From Clostridiaceae bacterium (GTDB lineage Bacteria; Bacillota; Clostridia; UBA1212; DUPL01), in assembly GCA_012838385.1 (NCBI GenBank), contig DUPL01000012.1, positions 1 to 64,000 on the forward strand: 64,000 nt of DNA, given 5' to 3'. Shown in pieces: positions 17,410 through 26,114 of this stretch (position 1 is the stretch's first letter; every line of letters starts with the position of its first letter). The notes beneath the pieces were generated by a model. It saw only the letters and a program-made list of their open reading frames with translations. It was not told the DNA's origin and did not search any database. A program made the position numbers and the translations under genes.

Positions 17410-18102
17410 CTACAAGTCCTTTCTTCCTGATGCAAAGACTGCAGCATATATCTTGTTTGCTCCTTTATCCAGGAGAAGATTCGAAACTTCATCAAGAGTG
17501 CTACCTGTAGTAAGGATGTCATCGATAACAAGGATGTTATTGCCTTGTATTTTTTCCTCATTTATCGCAACAAACCTGTCTTTTATTCCAAGCCTTTCTT
17601 CCTCCGTTAATTTCGACTGGGTTTGTCCCTGCATGGGTCTTGCCAACACTTCCTTATATGGAATGTCTGAAAGCTTTGATATTCTTTTTGCCAGCAGTCC
17701 ACTTTGATTGTATCCTCTCTGTGCAAACTTCTTGCCGCTTAGAGGTACAGAAGTAATAAAGTCAATATCCATGTATGCATTCTCATACTCAAGCATTCCA
17801 TGCATAAGGACGGCAAAAGATTTATATACGGTTACATCCCCTCTGAACTTATACTCTACAAAGGTTTTCTTAACAGCTCCGGAGTATTCAAACAGACAAT
17901 ACACCTCTTCAAACTTCCTAAATCCTCTATGTTGTTGCCGTTTATTACCTTTGAACTGTCTGTACTCTTCCTTGTAATATGGCAGCTTTATATTGCATTT
18001 TTTGCATATATTGGTTGTGCTGTCCACGTCATCCATGCAGCCGCAGAATGTACACTTTGCAGGAAAAACAAGGTCAATAAATGCATTCAATAGCTCCCTC
18101 AT
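17410..18102 (-). CDS. comF: ComF family phosphoribosyltransferase-like protein
   Basis: 230 residues. The N-terminal Cys4 cluster (CTFC then CKKC) is followed by a type I phosphoribosyltransferase fold with the PRPP loop ILVIDDILTTGST near residue 190. In B. subtilis ComFC helps process incoming single-stranded DNA during competence; in non-competent Clostridia the role is unclear. It overlaps recD2 by four bases, suggesting coupled translation of two DNA-handling proteins. Confidence 0.92.
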   Translation of the reverse strand: MRELLNAFIDLVFPAKCTFCGCMDDVDSTTNICKKCNIKLPYYKEEYRQFKGNKRQQHRGFRKFEEVYCLFEYSGAVKKTFVEYKFRGDVTVYKSFAVLMHGMLEYENAYMDIDFITSVPLSGKKFAQRGYNQSGLLAKRISKLSDIPYKEVLARPMQGQTQSKLTEEERLGIKDRFVAINEEKIQGNNILVIDDILTTGSTLDEVSNLLLDKGANKIYAAVFASGRKDL

Positions 18103-20312
18103 TCTCTTAACAACCCCGTATACCTTAATTCTTCGGTATTGTTGTTAATCATATGAACAAGGCAGTCTTCTTTGCCAATCAGGACGACCATCTTCTTTGC
18201 CCTTGTTATGGCAGTGTAAAGAAGGTTTCTGGTCATCAGAATGGGAGAGGTGTAGAACAAAGGCAGTACAATATAGTCAAATTCGCTACCTTGGCTTTTA
18301 TGAACTGTAATGGCATAACACAGCTCCAGGTCGTTCAGCTGCTCAAATTCATAGCGTACGATTCTTTCATCATCAAATACAACATGAGCAATTTTACCCT
18401 TAGTGTCAATACTGGTCAGTATGCCCATTTCACCATTGAACACACCTTTCCCGTACTCTAAAGTACTTTGTCTTTCCCATTCAATGTTGTAATTATTCCT
18501 TATCTGCATCACCCTATCCCCTTCCCTGAAGAGGATATCTCCAAACAGTCTCTCCTTTTTATGTTTACTGGGAGGGTTTAGATAGCTTTGCAGAACTTTA
18601 TTGACGTTTAACACACCGCATATTCCCTTTTTGGTTGGTATCAAAACCTGAATATCCCGCCTCGGATCAATATTATACGTCTGAGGAAGTCTGTTCACGC
18701 AAACATCAACGAGGGTGTCAAGACACCTTTCCTGATTATCCCTTTTTATTAAAAAGAAATCCTTGTCACTCACATTCAACTTAGGTAATTGACCATTGTT
18801 TATCCTGTGTGCATTTACTGTAATCAGGCTTTCACTCTCCTGCCTGTAAATCTCATTAAGCGTGACAGTTGCAAACAGCCCGGAATCCAGCATGTCCTTT
18901 AACACTTTGCCAGGACCAACAGAAGGCAGCTGATCCTTATCGCCTACAAAAACAACCCGACAACCGTCATTTACGGCTTTGAGCAGATGATACATAAGAA
19001 TTATGTCTATCATGGAAGACTCGTCCACTATCAATACATCACATTCAAGAGGTTCGTTTTCATTCTTTTTGAACATAGCGTAATAATCGTCGTCGTTTTC
19101 AATATCGGAACTTACTTCAAGAAGTCTATGGATTGTCTTTGCTTCATGATTGCACATTTCCGACATCCGCTTGGATGCCCTTCCTGTTGGAGCGCAAAGG
19201 AACACATCTTGCCCAAGAGATGTCATAAGATTCAATATGCCTTTTATTATGGTTGTCTTGCCTGTTCCAGGACCGCCTGTAATAATTGAAACACCATTGC
19301 TTGCCGCAGTCCTTATGGCCTCTTTTTGCAGAGATGCCAGTATGTACCCTGTCTGCTGCTCAAAGGATTGTATTCCTCTTGCAACCTCGTCTTCATTCAA
19401 ATGATATATGTTTGCAGAAAGCTCTTTAAGTTTTTTTGCAACAAAGGACTGGCATTCGTACATATAGCGGAGATATACATGCCTGTCGTCTTCTCCATCT
19501 ATAACAACTATCGAGCCTTCTTCTTCCAAAATGCCAATACAATGCACGATATCCTCTTCCGATACATTTATAACTCTTACGTTATAAACAATATCCATAA
19601 GAGGCAGGTAAACATGTCCTCTTATGTAGCTGCTTTTTAGAATATAAATTATGTATGCACAGACTCTTCTATATGAGTTTTCAGGATAGTCCAGCTGCAG
19701 AGCCAAGGCATCAACTTTTTCAAATCTTATTCTAGGAATATCCTCAAGCAGTCTGTATGGATTGCTCTTTATCAAGTCTGTGGCCATGCTCCCATATTTC
19801 TTATACAGTTTGACTGCATGCTTTGCATTTATGCCATGCTTGGTCAAAAAGCCCACTAGATTGGACATATCCTTGTGAATCATGCAAGCGTCACTGATTT
19901 TGTATGCCTTTTCCTCACTTATTCCTTTAACGCAAGTCAATTGGAGAGGATCATTTATGATTATATCTATGGATTCATCGCCAAACTCGTCCACTATGTA
20001 TTTAGCTGTTTTTATCCCTACTCCTGGAATGAGTCCTGAAGACAAAAAACCAATTATTTCATCATATCCAGTTGGAAGTTCCTTGGTGTAGCTTTCCACA
20101 ACAAATTGTTCACCATAGCGTTTGTGAACCTCAAATTTGCCAACAGCAGAAATTGTCTCACCAACTTGCACGGAAGGCAAACTTCCTTTTATTGTAATGA
20201 GACAATCCCCTGTATCAAGATCACATATTTTAAAGCCATTATCAGTTTCAAACACTATGGATACAATTGTTCCATGAATGGTTTCCTCATTCATTTTGCT
20301 ACCCCGAATCAC
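18099..20312 (-). CDS. recD2: RecD2-type 5'-3' DNA helicase
   Basis: SF1B helicase outside a RecBCD complex, active in repair and replication-fork processing. 737 residues from the GTG at 20312: N-terminal OB-like region (about 7-75), helix-hairpin-helix repeats (about 85-190), Walker A GGPGTGKTT (about 345), DEAD-like box VLIVDESSMID, GDKDQLPSVGPG, and C-terminal motif VI YTAITRAKK. The GTG has AGGA 5 bases upstream; an ATG at 20294, four bases after a small ORF's stop, is the alternative and would give a 731-residue protein. Confidence 0.95.
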   Translation of the reverse strand: MIRGSKMNEETIHGTIVSIVFETDNGFKICDLDTGDCLITIKGSLPSVQVGETISAVGKFEVHKRYGEQFVVESYTKELPTGYDEIIGFLSSGLIPGVGIKTAKYIVDEFGDESIDIIINDPLQLTCVKGISEEKAYKISDACMIHKDMSNLVGFLTKHGINAKHAVKLYKKYGSMATDLIKSNPYRLLEDIPRIRFEKVDALALQLDYPENSYRRVCAYIIYILKSSYIRGHVYLPLMDIVYNVRVINVSEEDIVHCIGILEEEGSIVVIDGEDDRHVYLRYMYECQSFVAKKLKELSANIYHLNEDEVARGIQSFEQQTGYILASLQKEAIRTAASNGVSIITGGPGTGKTTIIKGILNLMTSLGQDVFLCAPTGRASKRMSEMCNHEAKTIHRLLEVSSDIENDDDYYAMFKKNENEPLECDVLIVDESSMIDIILMYHLLKAVNDGCRVVFVGDKDQLPSVGPGKVLKDMLDSGLFATVTLNEIYRQESESLITVNAHRINNGQLPKLNVSDKDFFLIKRDNQERCLDTLVDVCVNRLPQTYNIDPRRDIQVLIPTKKGICGVLNVNKVLQSYLNPPSKHKKERLFGDILFREGDRVMQIRNNYNIEWERQSTLEYGKGVFNGEMGILTSIDTKGKIAHVVFDDERIVRYEFEQLNDLELCYAITVHKSQGSEFDYIVLPLFYTSPILMTRNLLYTAITRAKKMVVLIGKEDCLVHMINNNTEELRYTGLLRE

Positions 20313-20403
20313 ATTCTTCCTGTCGATACAGCCAAATACTGAGAAGAATCACCAAGTGCATTGTAGTCAGCATGATGATTACCGAGTAAAGAAAAAACAG
20401 CAT
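20299..20403 (-). CDS. Possible 34-residue single-helix membrane micropeptide
   Basis: A small ORF starting at an ATG (20403) with GGAGG 9 bases upstream and ending with TAG at 20299. The product begins MLFFLYSVIIMLTTMHL, is hydrophobic over residues 1-26 and ends RQEECDSG, consistent with one membrane helix. It overlaps the recD2 GTG start and its stop is four bases from the recD2 ATG at 20294. It may be a real micropeptide or a leader ORF that couples translation into recD2. No homologue is known to me. Confidence 0.5.
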   Translation of the reverse strand: MLFFLYSVIIMLTTMHLVILLSIWLYRQEECDSG

Positions 20404-20418
20404 GACACTACACCTCCA

Positions 20419-20435
20419 ATATCATTATATGATAT
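20419..20435. promoter_or_regulatory. Perfect inverted repeat upstream of the recD2-comF unit
   Basis: ATATCAT and ATGATAT arms separated by three bases. On the minus strand the repeat contains a TATAAT-like -10, so a bound protein would occlude the promoter of the micropeptide/recD2/comF unit. The -35 is weak and the binding protein is unknown. Confidence 0.4.
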
Positions 20436-20465
20436 CAGTTATGGGTATGTGTAATGCTGCATCTC

Positions 20466-22262
20466 TTATTCTGCCATGATTCTATCAAATTCATCCCCTT
20501 CGATTTTCTCTTTTTCGAGTAGGATGTCAGCAAGCTTGTTAAGTTTATCAATATTTTCTGTCAGTATCTGCTTTGCTTTATCATAGCAGGAATCAATAAC
20601 TTTCTTGACTTCATTGTCTATTATTGCAGCAGTTTCCTCTGAATAATTTCTGGTATGGGCATAATCCTTTCCTATGAATACCTCGTTGCTGCCAGTGTCC
20701 ACAATCATATTGCCGAGATTCTCACTCATACCATACTTGGCCACCATGTTGTGAGCAATTTTGTTTGCTCTTTTAAGGTCTGAAGACGCTCCGGTACTTA
20801 CCTCGTTCAGTACAAGCTCTTCGGCAGCCTTGCCACTTAGAGCAATAACTATTTCTTCAAGAAGTTGAGACTTTGTAGTATATGCCCTGTCCTCATCAGG
20901 TCTGGAGGCGGTATAACCTCCTGCCAATCCTGCAGGTATTATTGAGATCCTGTCAACCCTCTCAGTACTTGAGATAAGTTTTACGGCAATTGCATGTCCA
21001 GCCTCATGAAGTGCAGTCAGTCTCTTGTCCTTATCGGTCATTACCCTGCTCCTCTTCTCAGGACCTACGATGACCCTGAAGGTGGCTTCCTTAATATCCT
21101 CGTTGATAATCTCGTCCCTTTTGTTTCTCGCAGCCAATAGTGCAGCCTCATTCATGAGATTTTCCAGGTCAGCAGCAGTAAATCCTGATGTATTCTTTGC
21201 CACGTCAGAAAGGTCCACATCACTGCTTAACGGCTTGTTCTTTGCATGCACCTTGAGCATGAGTTCACGGGCCTTAATATCCGGATAACCAACGGTTATT
21301 TTCCTGTCAAAACGTCCCGGACGAGTCAATGCAGGGTCCAGTATGTCCGGCCTGTTTGTAGCAGCCATGATAATTATACCTTCATTTATACCGAAACCGT
21401 CCATTTCAACAAGCAACTGGTTCAGCGTCTGCTCTCTTTCGTCATGACCGCCGCCAAGTCCTGCACCTCTATGTCGTCCCACAGCGTCAATCTCGTCAAT
21501 AAAGATTATGCATGGGGTGTTTTTCTTTGCTTGTTCGAACAAATCCCTTACCCTGGATGCTCCAACTCCGACGTACATCTCTACAAAATCAGAACCACTG
21601 ATTGAGAAGAATGGAACCCCGGCTTCTCCTGCAACTGCTTTTGCGAGATATGTCTTACCTGTACCAGGTGGTCCAACCATTAAAACACCTTTTGGAATTC
21701 TGGCTCCCAATGAGGAATATCTTTTTGGATCCCTCAAAAAAGACACCAGTTCCATAAGTTCTTCTTTCTCTTCATCAGCTCCAGCAACATCCGCAAAGGT
21801 TATGTTACTGGTCGTATATATTCTGGCTCGGCTTTTTCCAAAGTTCATGACTCTGTTTGCGCCGGCATTTCCTTGATTCATAAAGATAAACAAAAAAACC
21901 AGGAAAAGTACAACCATGAGAATGTATGGCAACAAGGTCACCCAAAATGGAATTTCCCGTACGGTAGTAGAATATTTAAAGTCTTCTGCTTTTCTGCTTG
22001 CTTCAATCATTAATTCTTCAAAGACTTCCTGGGAATATATTGTTACCTTATACTCTTTCGCACCTTTAACCGGCTCTTTTAACTTTACGTTTGCCGTGTT
22101 TTTTTCCAGCTTGACTTCAGCCACATTATCTGCATCCAGCTGTTGTATGAATTCCGTGTAGCTAAGGGTATTTACCGATATAATATTTTCGAGCATTATG
22201 ACAACAAAAATAATCAGCGCTCCAATTATAATATATACCGATATATTTTTAAACGCCTTCAC
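20466..22262 (-). CDS. ftsH: ATP-dependent zinc metalloprotease FtsH
   Basis: Membrane-anchored AAA protease for membrane-protein quality control. 598 residues: TM1 at about 8-28, an extracytoplasmic segment, TM2 at about 108-130, AAA domain with [11 protein letters not shown], the second-region-of-homology segment [20 protein letters not shown], and the zinc site HEAGH in the peptidase domain. The start is GTG with GGAGG 6 bases upstream. It follows hpt in the classic tilS-hpt-ftsH order. Confidence 0.97.
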   Translation of the reverse strand: MKAFKNISVYIIIGALIIFVVIMLENIISVNTLSYTEFIQQLDADNVAEVKLEKNTANVKLKEPVKGAKEYKVTIYSQEVFEELMIEASRKAEDFKYSTTVREIPFWVTLLPYILMVVLFLVFLFIFMNQGNAGANRVMNFGKSRARIYTTSNITFADVAGADEEKEELMELVSFLRDPKRYSSLGARIPKGVLMVGPPGTGKTYLAKAVAGEAGVPFFSISGSDFVEMYVGVGASRVRDLFEQAKKNTPCIIFIDEIDAVGRHRGAGLGGGHDEREQTLNQLLVEMDGFGINEGIIIMAATNRPDILDPALTRPGRFDRKITVGYPDIKARELMLKVHAKNKPLSSDVDLSDVAKNTSGFTAADLENLMNEAALLAARNKRDEIINEDIKEATFRVIVGPEKRSRVMTDKDKRLTALHEAGHAIAVKLISSTERVDRISIIPAGLAGGYTASRPDEDRAYTTKSQLLEEIVIALSGKAAEELVLNEVSTGASSDLKRANKIAHNMVAKYGMSENLGNMIVDTGSNEVFIGKDYAHTRNYSEETAAIIDNEVKKVIDSCYDKAKQILTENIDKLNKLADILLEKEKIEGDEFDRIMAE

Positions 22263-22324
22263 AATCTACCTCCAATGTGTTTATTAAAAATCGTACCATA
22301 ATAATTGGGTTTTATCAACTTTTT

Positions 22325-22897
22325 CTACTTGACATACACGGACTTCTTGAGGATCCTCAAGTCAGGCAGATTCCTAAACAATCCATTGTAATCAAGTCCG
22401 TATCCCACCACATATTCATCAGGTATTACAATACCACTGTACTCAACATCAACTTCAACTTTTCTTCTGTCAGGCTTGTCAAAAGCTGTACATACTTTGA
22501 CACTTAATGGATTTCTAGTAGAAAACAAATTCTTCAGGTAAGACAAAGTCAACCCTGTATCTATTATATCCTCTACGATAAGAACATGTTTGCCAGTTAC
22601 AGGTGTATCGGTGTCTTTTACCAAACGAACAACTCCTGATGATTTTGTTGAAGCACCATAACTGGATACAGCAATAAAATCCATCTCGACAGGTATGGAT
22701 ATATTCTTTGAAAGGTCGGACATGAACATAAATCCGCCTTTTAGAACACATATCAAGATCAAAGGTTCCCCTTTGTAATCATTACTTATTCTTTCACCAA
22801 GCCTCTTACACATTTCAGCAATTTCTTCTTTCGTAGCCACTATTCCTTCTGTGTAATCCTCCAATGGTACATCGCATTCATATATTTCATTGCTCAT
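22325..22897 (-). CDS. hpt: Hypoxanthine phosphoribosyltransferase
   Basis: Salvages hypoxanthine and guanine to IMP and GMP with PRPP. 190 residues. The PRPP-binding motif VLIVEDIIDTGLT is near residue 105, and LKGGFMFMSDL is the conserved N-terminal loop. Its ATG overlaps the tilS stop by four bases. Gene order tilS-hpt-ftsH is conserved in Firmicutes. Confidence 0.97.
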   Translation of the reverse strand: MSNEIYECDVPLEDYTEGIVATKEEIAEMCKRLGERISNDYKGEPLILICVLKGGFMFMSDLSKNISIPVEMDFIAVSSYGASTKSSGVVRLVKDTDTPVTGKHVLIVEDIIDTGLTLSYLKNLFSTRNPLSVKVCTAFDKPDRRKVEVDVEYSGIVIPDEYVVGYGLDYNGLFRNLPDLRILKKSVYVK

Positions 22898-24282
22898 TTG
22901 TCTTCCTCCAATATTTTGTAGTGCAACCTGAATATTATAACATTTTGTGTGTTTTTATCAATAGGTGCCACATTGCTTATTCTCAAATTTGGTATCCAGA
23001 GTATGTTGTTTTCATGTGCAAGAAGCATAATTTTATTTCTTTCCGATACAGGTATTTTTTCATCTATAAAAAACTTTTTAAGTTTCTTTGTTCCTCTGAA
23101 ACCAAAAGGCCTGAATATGTCACCTTCTTGTCTTGTTCTAATCTCCAACTGATCCATATTTACTTCCTTTAACAGTTTGTCATAATCAAAACATGCACAT
23201 CCCATATCCTTCAAAAGCTCTTTGTCAAAGGAATTGCCAGAAACAACCTCATGTGTGAAATAATAGTCGGATTGCTCATTCTGAACATCCTCGTCAAAAG
23301 CAAATATTAAAGCATCATATTCTTTCCTTGCGACAACTCCCTTGGATACGTCCACATGTTTACCAGAATAACCAGAAAGAGCGAACTCGTCCACCCGTTT
23401 AATAATCGACATCTCAATACCTTTTCCAGCTTCAAAAAAATGTCTGCCATTCTTGTCAATAAGCTGACTTAAAGCAATCTTTAATATTCTTCCCCTTATT
23501 GCCACATGGTACTTTGAATACCTTGCTGTATCTATTTTTACATTTGAATCTGGAATAATGCATTCAAGTGCCTTTTCATATGCAACAGAATTTAGAAATT
23601 CACTATCCTCCATGCTTAAATCAGAAAGACGGATTATGGATTCTTTTATGCTGCCATACTCACTTTCCAAAAAAGGAATGATATTATGCCTTATCCTGTT
23701 TCTTGTGTATGTCACATCAGCATTTGTACTGTCTACTTTGAACTCGATATTGTTTTGACTTAAGAATTCTTCAATTTTCTTACGGCTAATATCAAGCATC
23801 GGCCTGATTATATTACCTCTCGTATAAGGGATGCCTTTCAAGCCATCAATGGATGTACCTCTTAAAATATTGTGAATGACAGTCTCAATCCTGTCATCCC
23901 TGTTGTGGGCAACACAAATTCTATACCCTGTTTCTTTTGCAACCTTTTCAAAAAATTCATACCTTGCAATCCTTGCTGTTTCCTCTATACCCTTGTTAAG
24001 CTTTTTGGCAAGAGAAGGTACATCCCCCGACTCACAATAAAGCTTTATGCCAAGTTTTTTGCAAACATCTTTTACAAACTCCATGTCGGAGTCCGATTCC
24101 TTTCCTCTTATGCAGTGATTGAAGTGGGCACATACCAAATCAACATCATGTTTTCTGCAATAGTCAAAAAGAAGATACAGCATGCATATTGAGTCAGCTC
24201 CACCCGATACGCATGCTATCACACCTTTGTCTATCATGTTGTATTTGGTTATCGTTTCTTCAAACCTCTCATATATGTCCAC
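22894..24282 (-). CDS. tilS: tRNA(Ile)-lysidine synthetase
   Basis: Modifies C34 of the CAU-anticodon tRNA-Ile to lysidine so it reads AUA. 462 residues: N-type PP-loop ATPase with CVSGGADS (about 24-31), the HNRDDRIETVIHNILRGT block, a TilS substrate-binding middle domain and the C-terminal TilS_C domain ending with RPFGFRGTKKLKKFFID. It follows dnaB by 16 bases and overlaps hpt. Confidence 0.96.
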   Translation of the reverse strand: MDIYERFEETITKYNMIDKGVIACVSGGADSICMLYLLFDYCRKHDVDLVCAHFNHCIRGKESDSDMEFVKDVCKKLGIKLYCESGDVPSLAKKLNKGIEETARIARYEFFEKVAKETGYRICVAHNRDDRIETVIHNILRGTSIDGLKGIPYTRGNIIRPMLDISRKKIEEFLSQNNIEFKVDSTNADVTYTRNRIRHNIIPFLESEYGSIKESIIRLSDLSMEDSEFLNSVAYEKALECIIPDSNVKIDTARYSKYHVAIRGRILKIALSQLIDKNGRHFFEAGKGIEMSIIKRVDEFALSGYSGKHVDVSKGVVARKEYDALIFAFDEDVQNEQSDYYFTHEVVSGNSFDKELLKDMGCACFDYDKLLKEVNMDQLEIRTRQEGDIFRPFGFRGTKKLKKFFIDEKIPVSERNKIMLLAHENNILWIPNLRISNVAPIDKNTQNVIIFRLHYKILEEDK

Positions 24283-24298
24283 TTAAATATCTCCAACC

Positions 24299-25639
24299 TT
24301 ACTTAGAAAACGCCATGTTTTTGAAAGTAATGTGTTCAGGGTCAAACATAAGTTTAACAGTTCCAGTTGAACCGTTTCTGTGTTTTGCCACAATAACTTC
24401 CGTTACGTTTTTGAACTCTGTATCCGGGTTGTAATAATCGTCCCTGTATAAAAACATAACGATATCGGCATCCTGCTCTATTGCTCCTGATTCTCTCAAG
24501 TCACTGAGCATGGGTCTTTTGTCTCCTCTTTTCTCAACATCCCTACTCAACTGGGAGCCAACGATTACAGGCACATTAAGCTCTTTGGCCATGATTTTCA
24601 ACGACCTGGAAATATCGGATACTTCCTGTACCCTGTTGTCTGTACGTTTGCTTCCCGACATAAGCTGTATGTAGTCTATTATAACCAATTTTATATCTTT
24701 TTCCAACTTGAGTTTTCTGCACTTTGCCCGGATGGATGAAACGTTTACATCCGTTGCATCGTCAAAGTAAATTGGAGCTTCCGACATTGGACCCAAAGCT
24801 TCAGCAAGTCTTGTCCAATCATCGTCCTGAATCTGGCCGCTTCTGAGCTTTTCACTGGCAACCTGCGATACACTGCTTAGCATTCTAGTCGCCAGCTGCT
24901 CATTAGACATCTCCAAGTTAAATACTGCAACAGGTACCTTTCTGTTAATGGCTGCATATTGTGCAATATTCAACATGAATGCGGTTTTTCCCATACCTGG
25001 ACGAGCAGCTATAAGGATAAGGTCCGAGTCATGAAGACCTGAAAGCATTTTGTCCAGGTCATGATAACCTGTTGGTATTCCTGGGATGCCTTTCATTAGG
25101 GATATCTCTTCGAGCTTGTTGTATACAGTTGTAAGGACATCCCTCAGCTGAACATAGGATTTCCCGGTTCTGTTCTGGGAGATACCGAATACAAGCTGTT
25201 CTGCCATTTCAAGAGCCTGAGAGATATCTCCTTCAGGTTCATAAGCAGTTTTCGATATTTCATATGCAGCTTTAATAAGTTTTCTCTGAATTGATTTATC
25301 AGCAACGATTGTTGCATACTGCTTTGCATTTGAAGACAAGGGAACACCGTCTGCCAAAGAAGCGATATATGGAATTCCGCCAACGGTTTCAAGAATTCCC
25401 TTCGTTGCAAGTCTTTCCGTTACCGTAACCACATCCACGGGCAGGTTCTGGTTGAACAGTTCAATTATTGTCTCAAATATGGACGCATGGTTACGGCTGT
25501 AGAAGTCGTCAGGTTTTACAATATCAACAACATCCATCAATACATCCGATGTCAGGAGTACTGCCCCTATAACGGATCTTTCTGCATCCAGATTGTGTGG
25601 CGGAATCCTGTTGGTTCCAACTGCGCTACTGGCATCCAT
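24299..25639 (-). CDS. dnaB: Replicative DNA helicase DnaB-type (DnaC in Bacillus)
   Basis: Hexameric 5'-3' helicase at the replication fork. 446 residues: N-terminal domain IPPHNLDAERSVIGAVL (about 11-27), a linker, and a RecA-like C-terminal domain with AARPGMGKTAF and the DnaB signature near IDYIQLMSG. No intein is present. The ATG at 25639 is preceded by AGGTGA 6 bases upstream; a GTG at 25645 is too close to that site. It is 10 bases after the rplI stop, in the order rplI-dnaB. Confidence 0.96.
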   Translation of the reverse strand: MDASSAVGTNRIPPHNLDAERSVIGAVLLTSDVLMDVVDIVKPDDFYSRNHASIFETIIELFNQNLPVDVVTVTERLATKGILETVGGIPYIASLADGVPLSSNAKQYATIVADKSIQRKLIKAAYEISKTAYEPEGDISQALEMAEQLVFGISQNRTGKSYVQLRDVLTTVYNKLEEISLMKGIPGIPTGYHDLDKMLSGLHDSDLILIAARPGMGKTAFMLNIAQYAAINRKVPVAVFNLEMSNEQLATRMLSSVSQVASEKLRSGQIQDDDWTRLAEALGPMSEAPIYFDDATDVNVSSIRAKCRKLKLEKDIKLVIIDYIQLMSGSKRTDNRVQEVSDISRSLKIMAKELNVPVIVGSQLSRDVEKRGDKRPMLSDLRESGAIEQDADIVMFLYRDDYYNPDTEFKNVTEVIVAKHRNGSTGTVKLMFDPEHITFKNMAFSK

Positions 25640-25649
25640 TCGCACTCAC

Positions 25650-26096
25650 CTATTCTTCTTGTATACTTACACTAAACCTTGCAGAAACACCAAGGTGAAC
25701 CTTTACTTCCAAGTCAAAGGTTCCCAACTGCTTTATAGGTTCGTTCATAACTATTTTCTTTCTGTCTATATCCACACCTGTTGCGTCCTTTATTGCATCT
25801 GAAATATCCTTATTGGAGATGGCACCAAAAAGTTTTCCACTTTCACCAGTTTTTACTTTTATGACAAATTGCTTACCCTCAATTTTCTTCGCAAGCTGTT
25901 TTGCTTCCTCCAGTTCTTTTGCAGCCTTTGCATCTGCCGCCCTCTTCTTGTTTTCCAAAGTTCTTAAATTGGCATCAGTTGCTTGTAATGCAAGCTTTCT
26001 TGGAATAAGATAATTGTTCGCATACCCGTCACTAACATTCACTATCTGATCCTTTTTACCTAAAGACTTTATATCCTGTAACAATATTACCTTCAT
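25650..26096 (-). CDS. rplI: 50S ribosomal protein L9
   Basis: 148 residues. The N-terminal domain starts MKVILLQDIKSLGKKDQIVNV with the signature GYANNYLIPRKLA, followed by the long connecting helix (about 42-75) and the C-terminal rRNA-binding domain. L9 contacts 23S rRNA domain V and helps frame maintenance. The gdpP-rplI-dnaB order is the one found in B. subtilis. Confidence 0.98.
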   Translation of the reverse strand: MKVILLQDIKSLGKKDQIVNVSDGYANNYLIPRKLALQATDANLRTLENKKRAADAKAAKELEEAKQLAKKIEGKQFVIKVKTGESGKLFGAISNKDISDAIKDATGVDIDRKKIVMNEPIKQLGTFDLEVKVHLGVSARFSVSIQEE

Positions 26097-26114
26097 TACA
26101 TAATCCTCCCCAAA

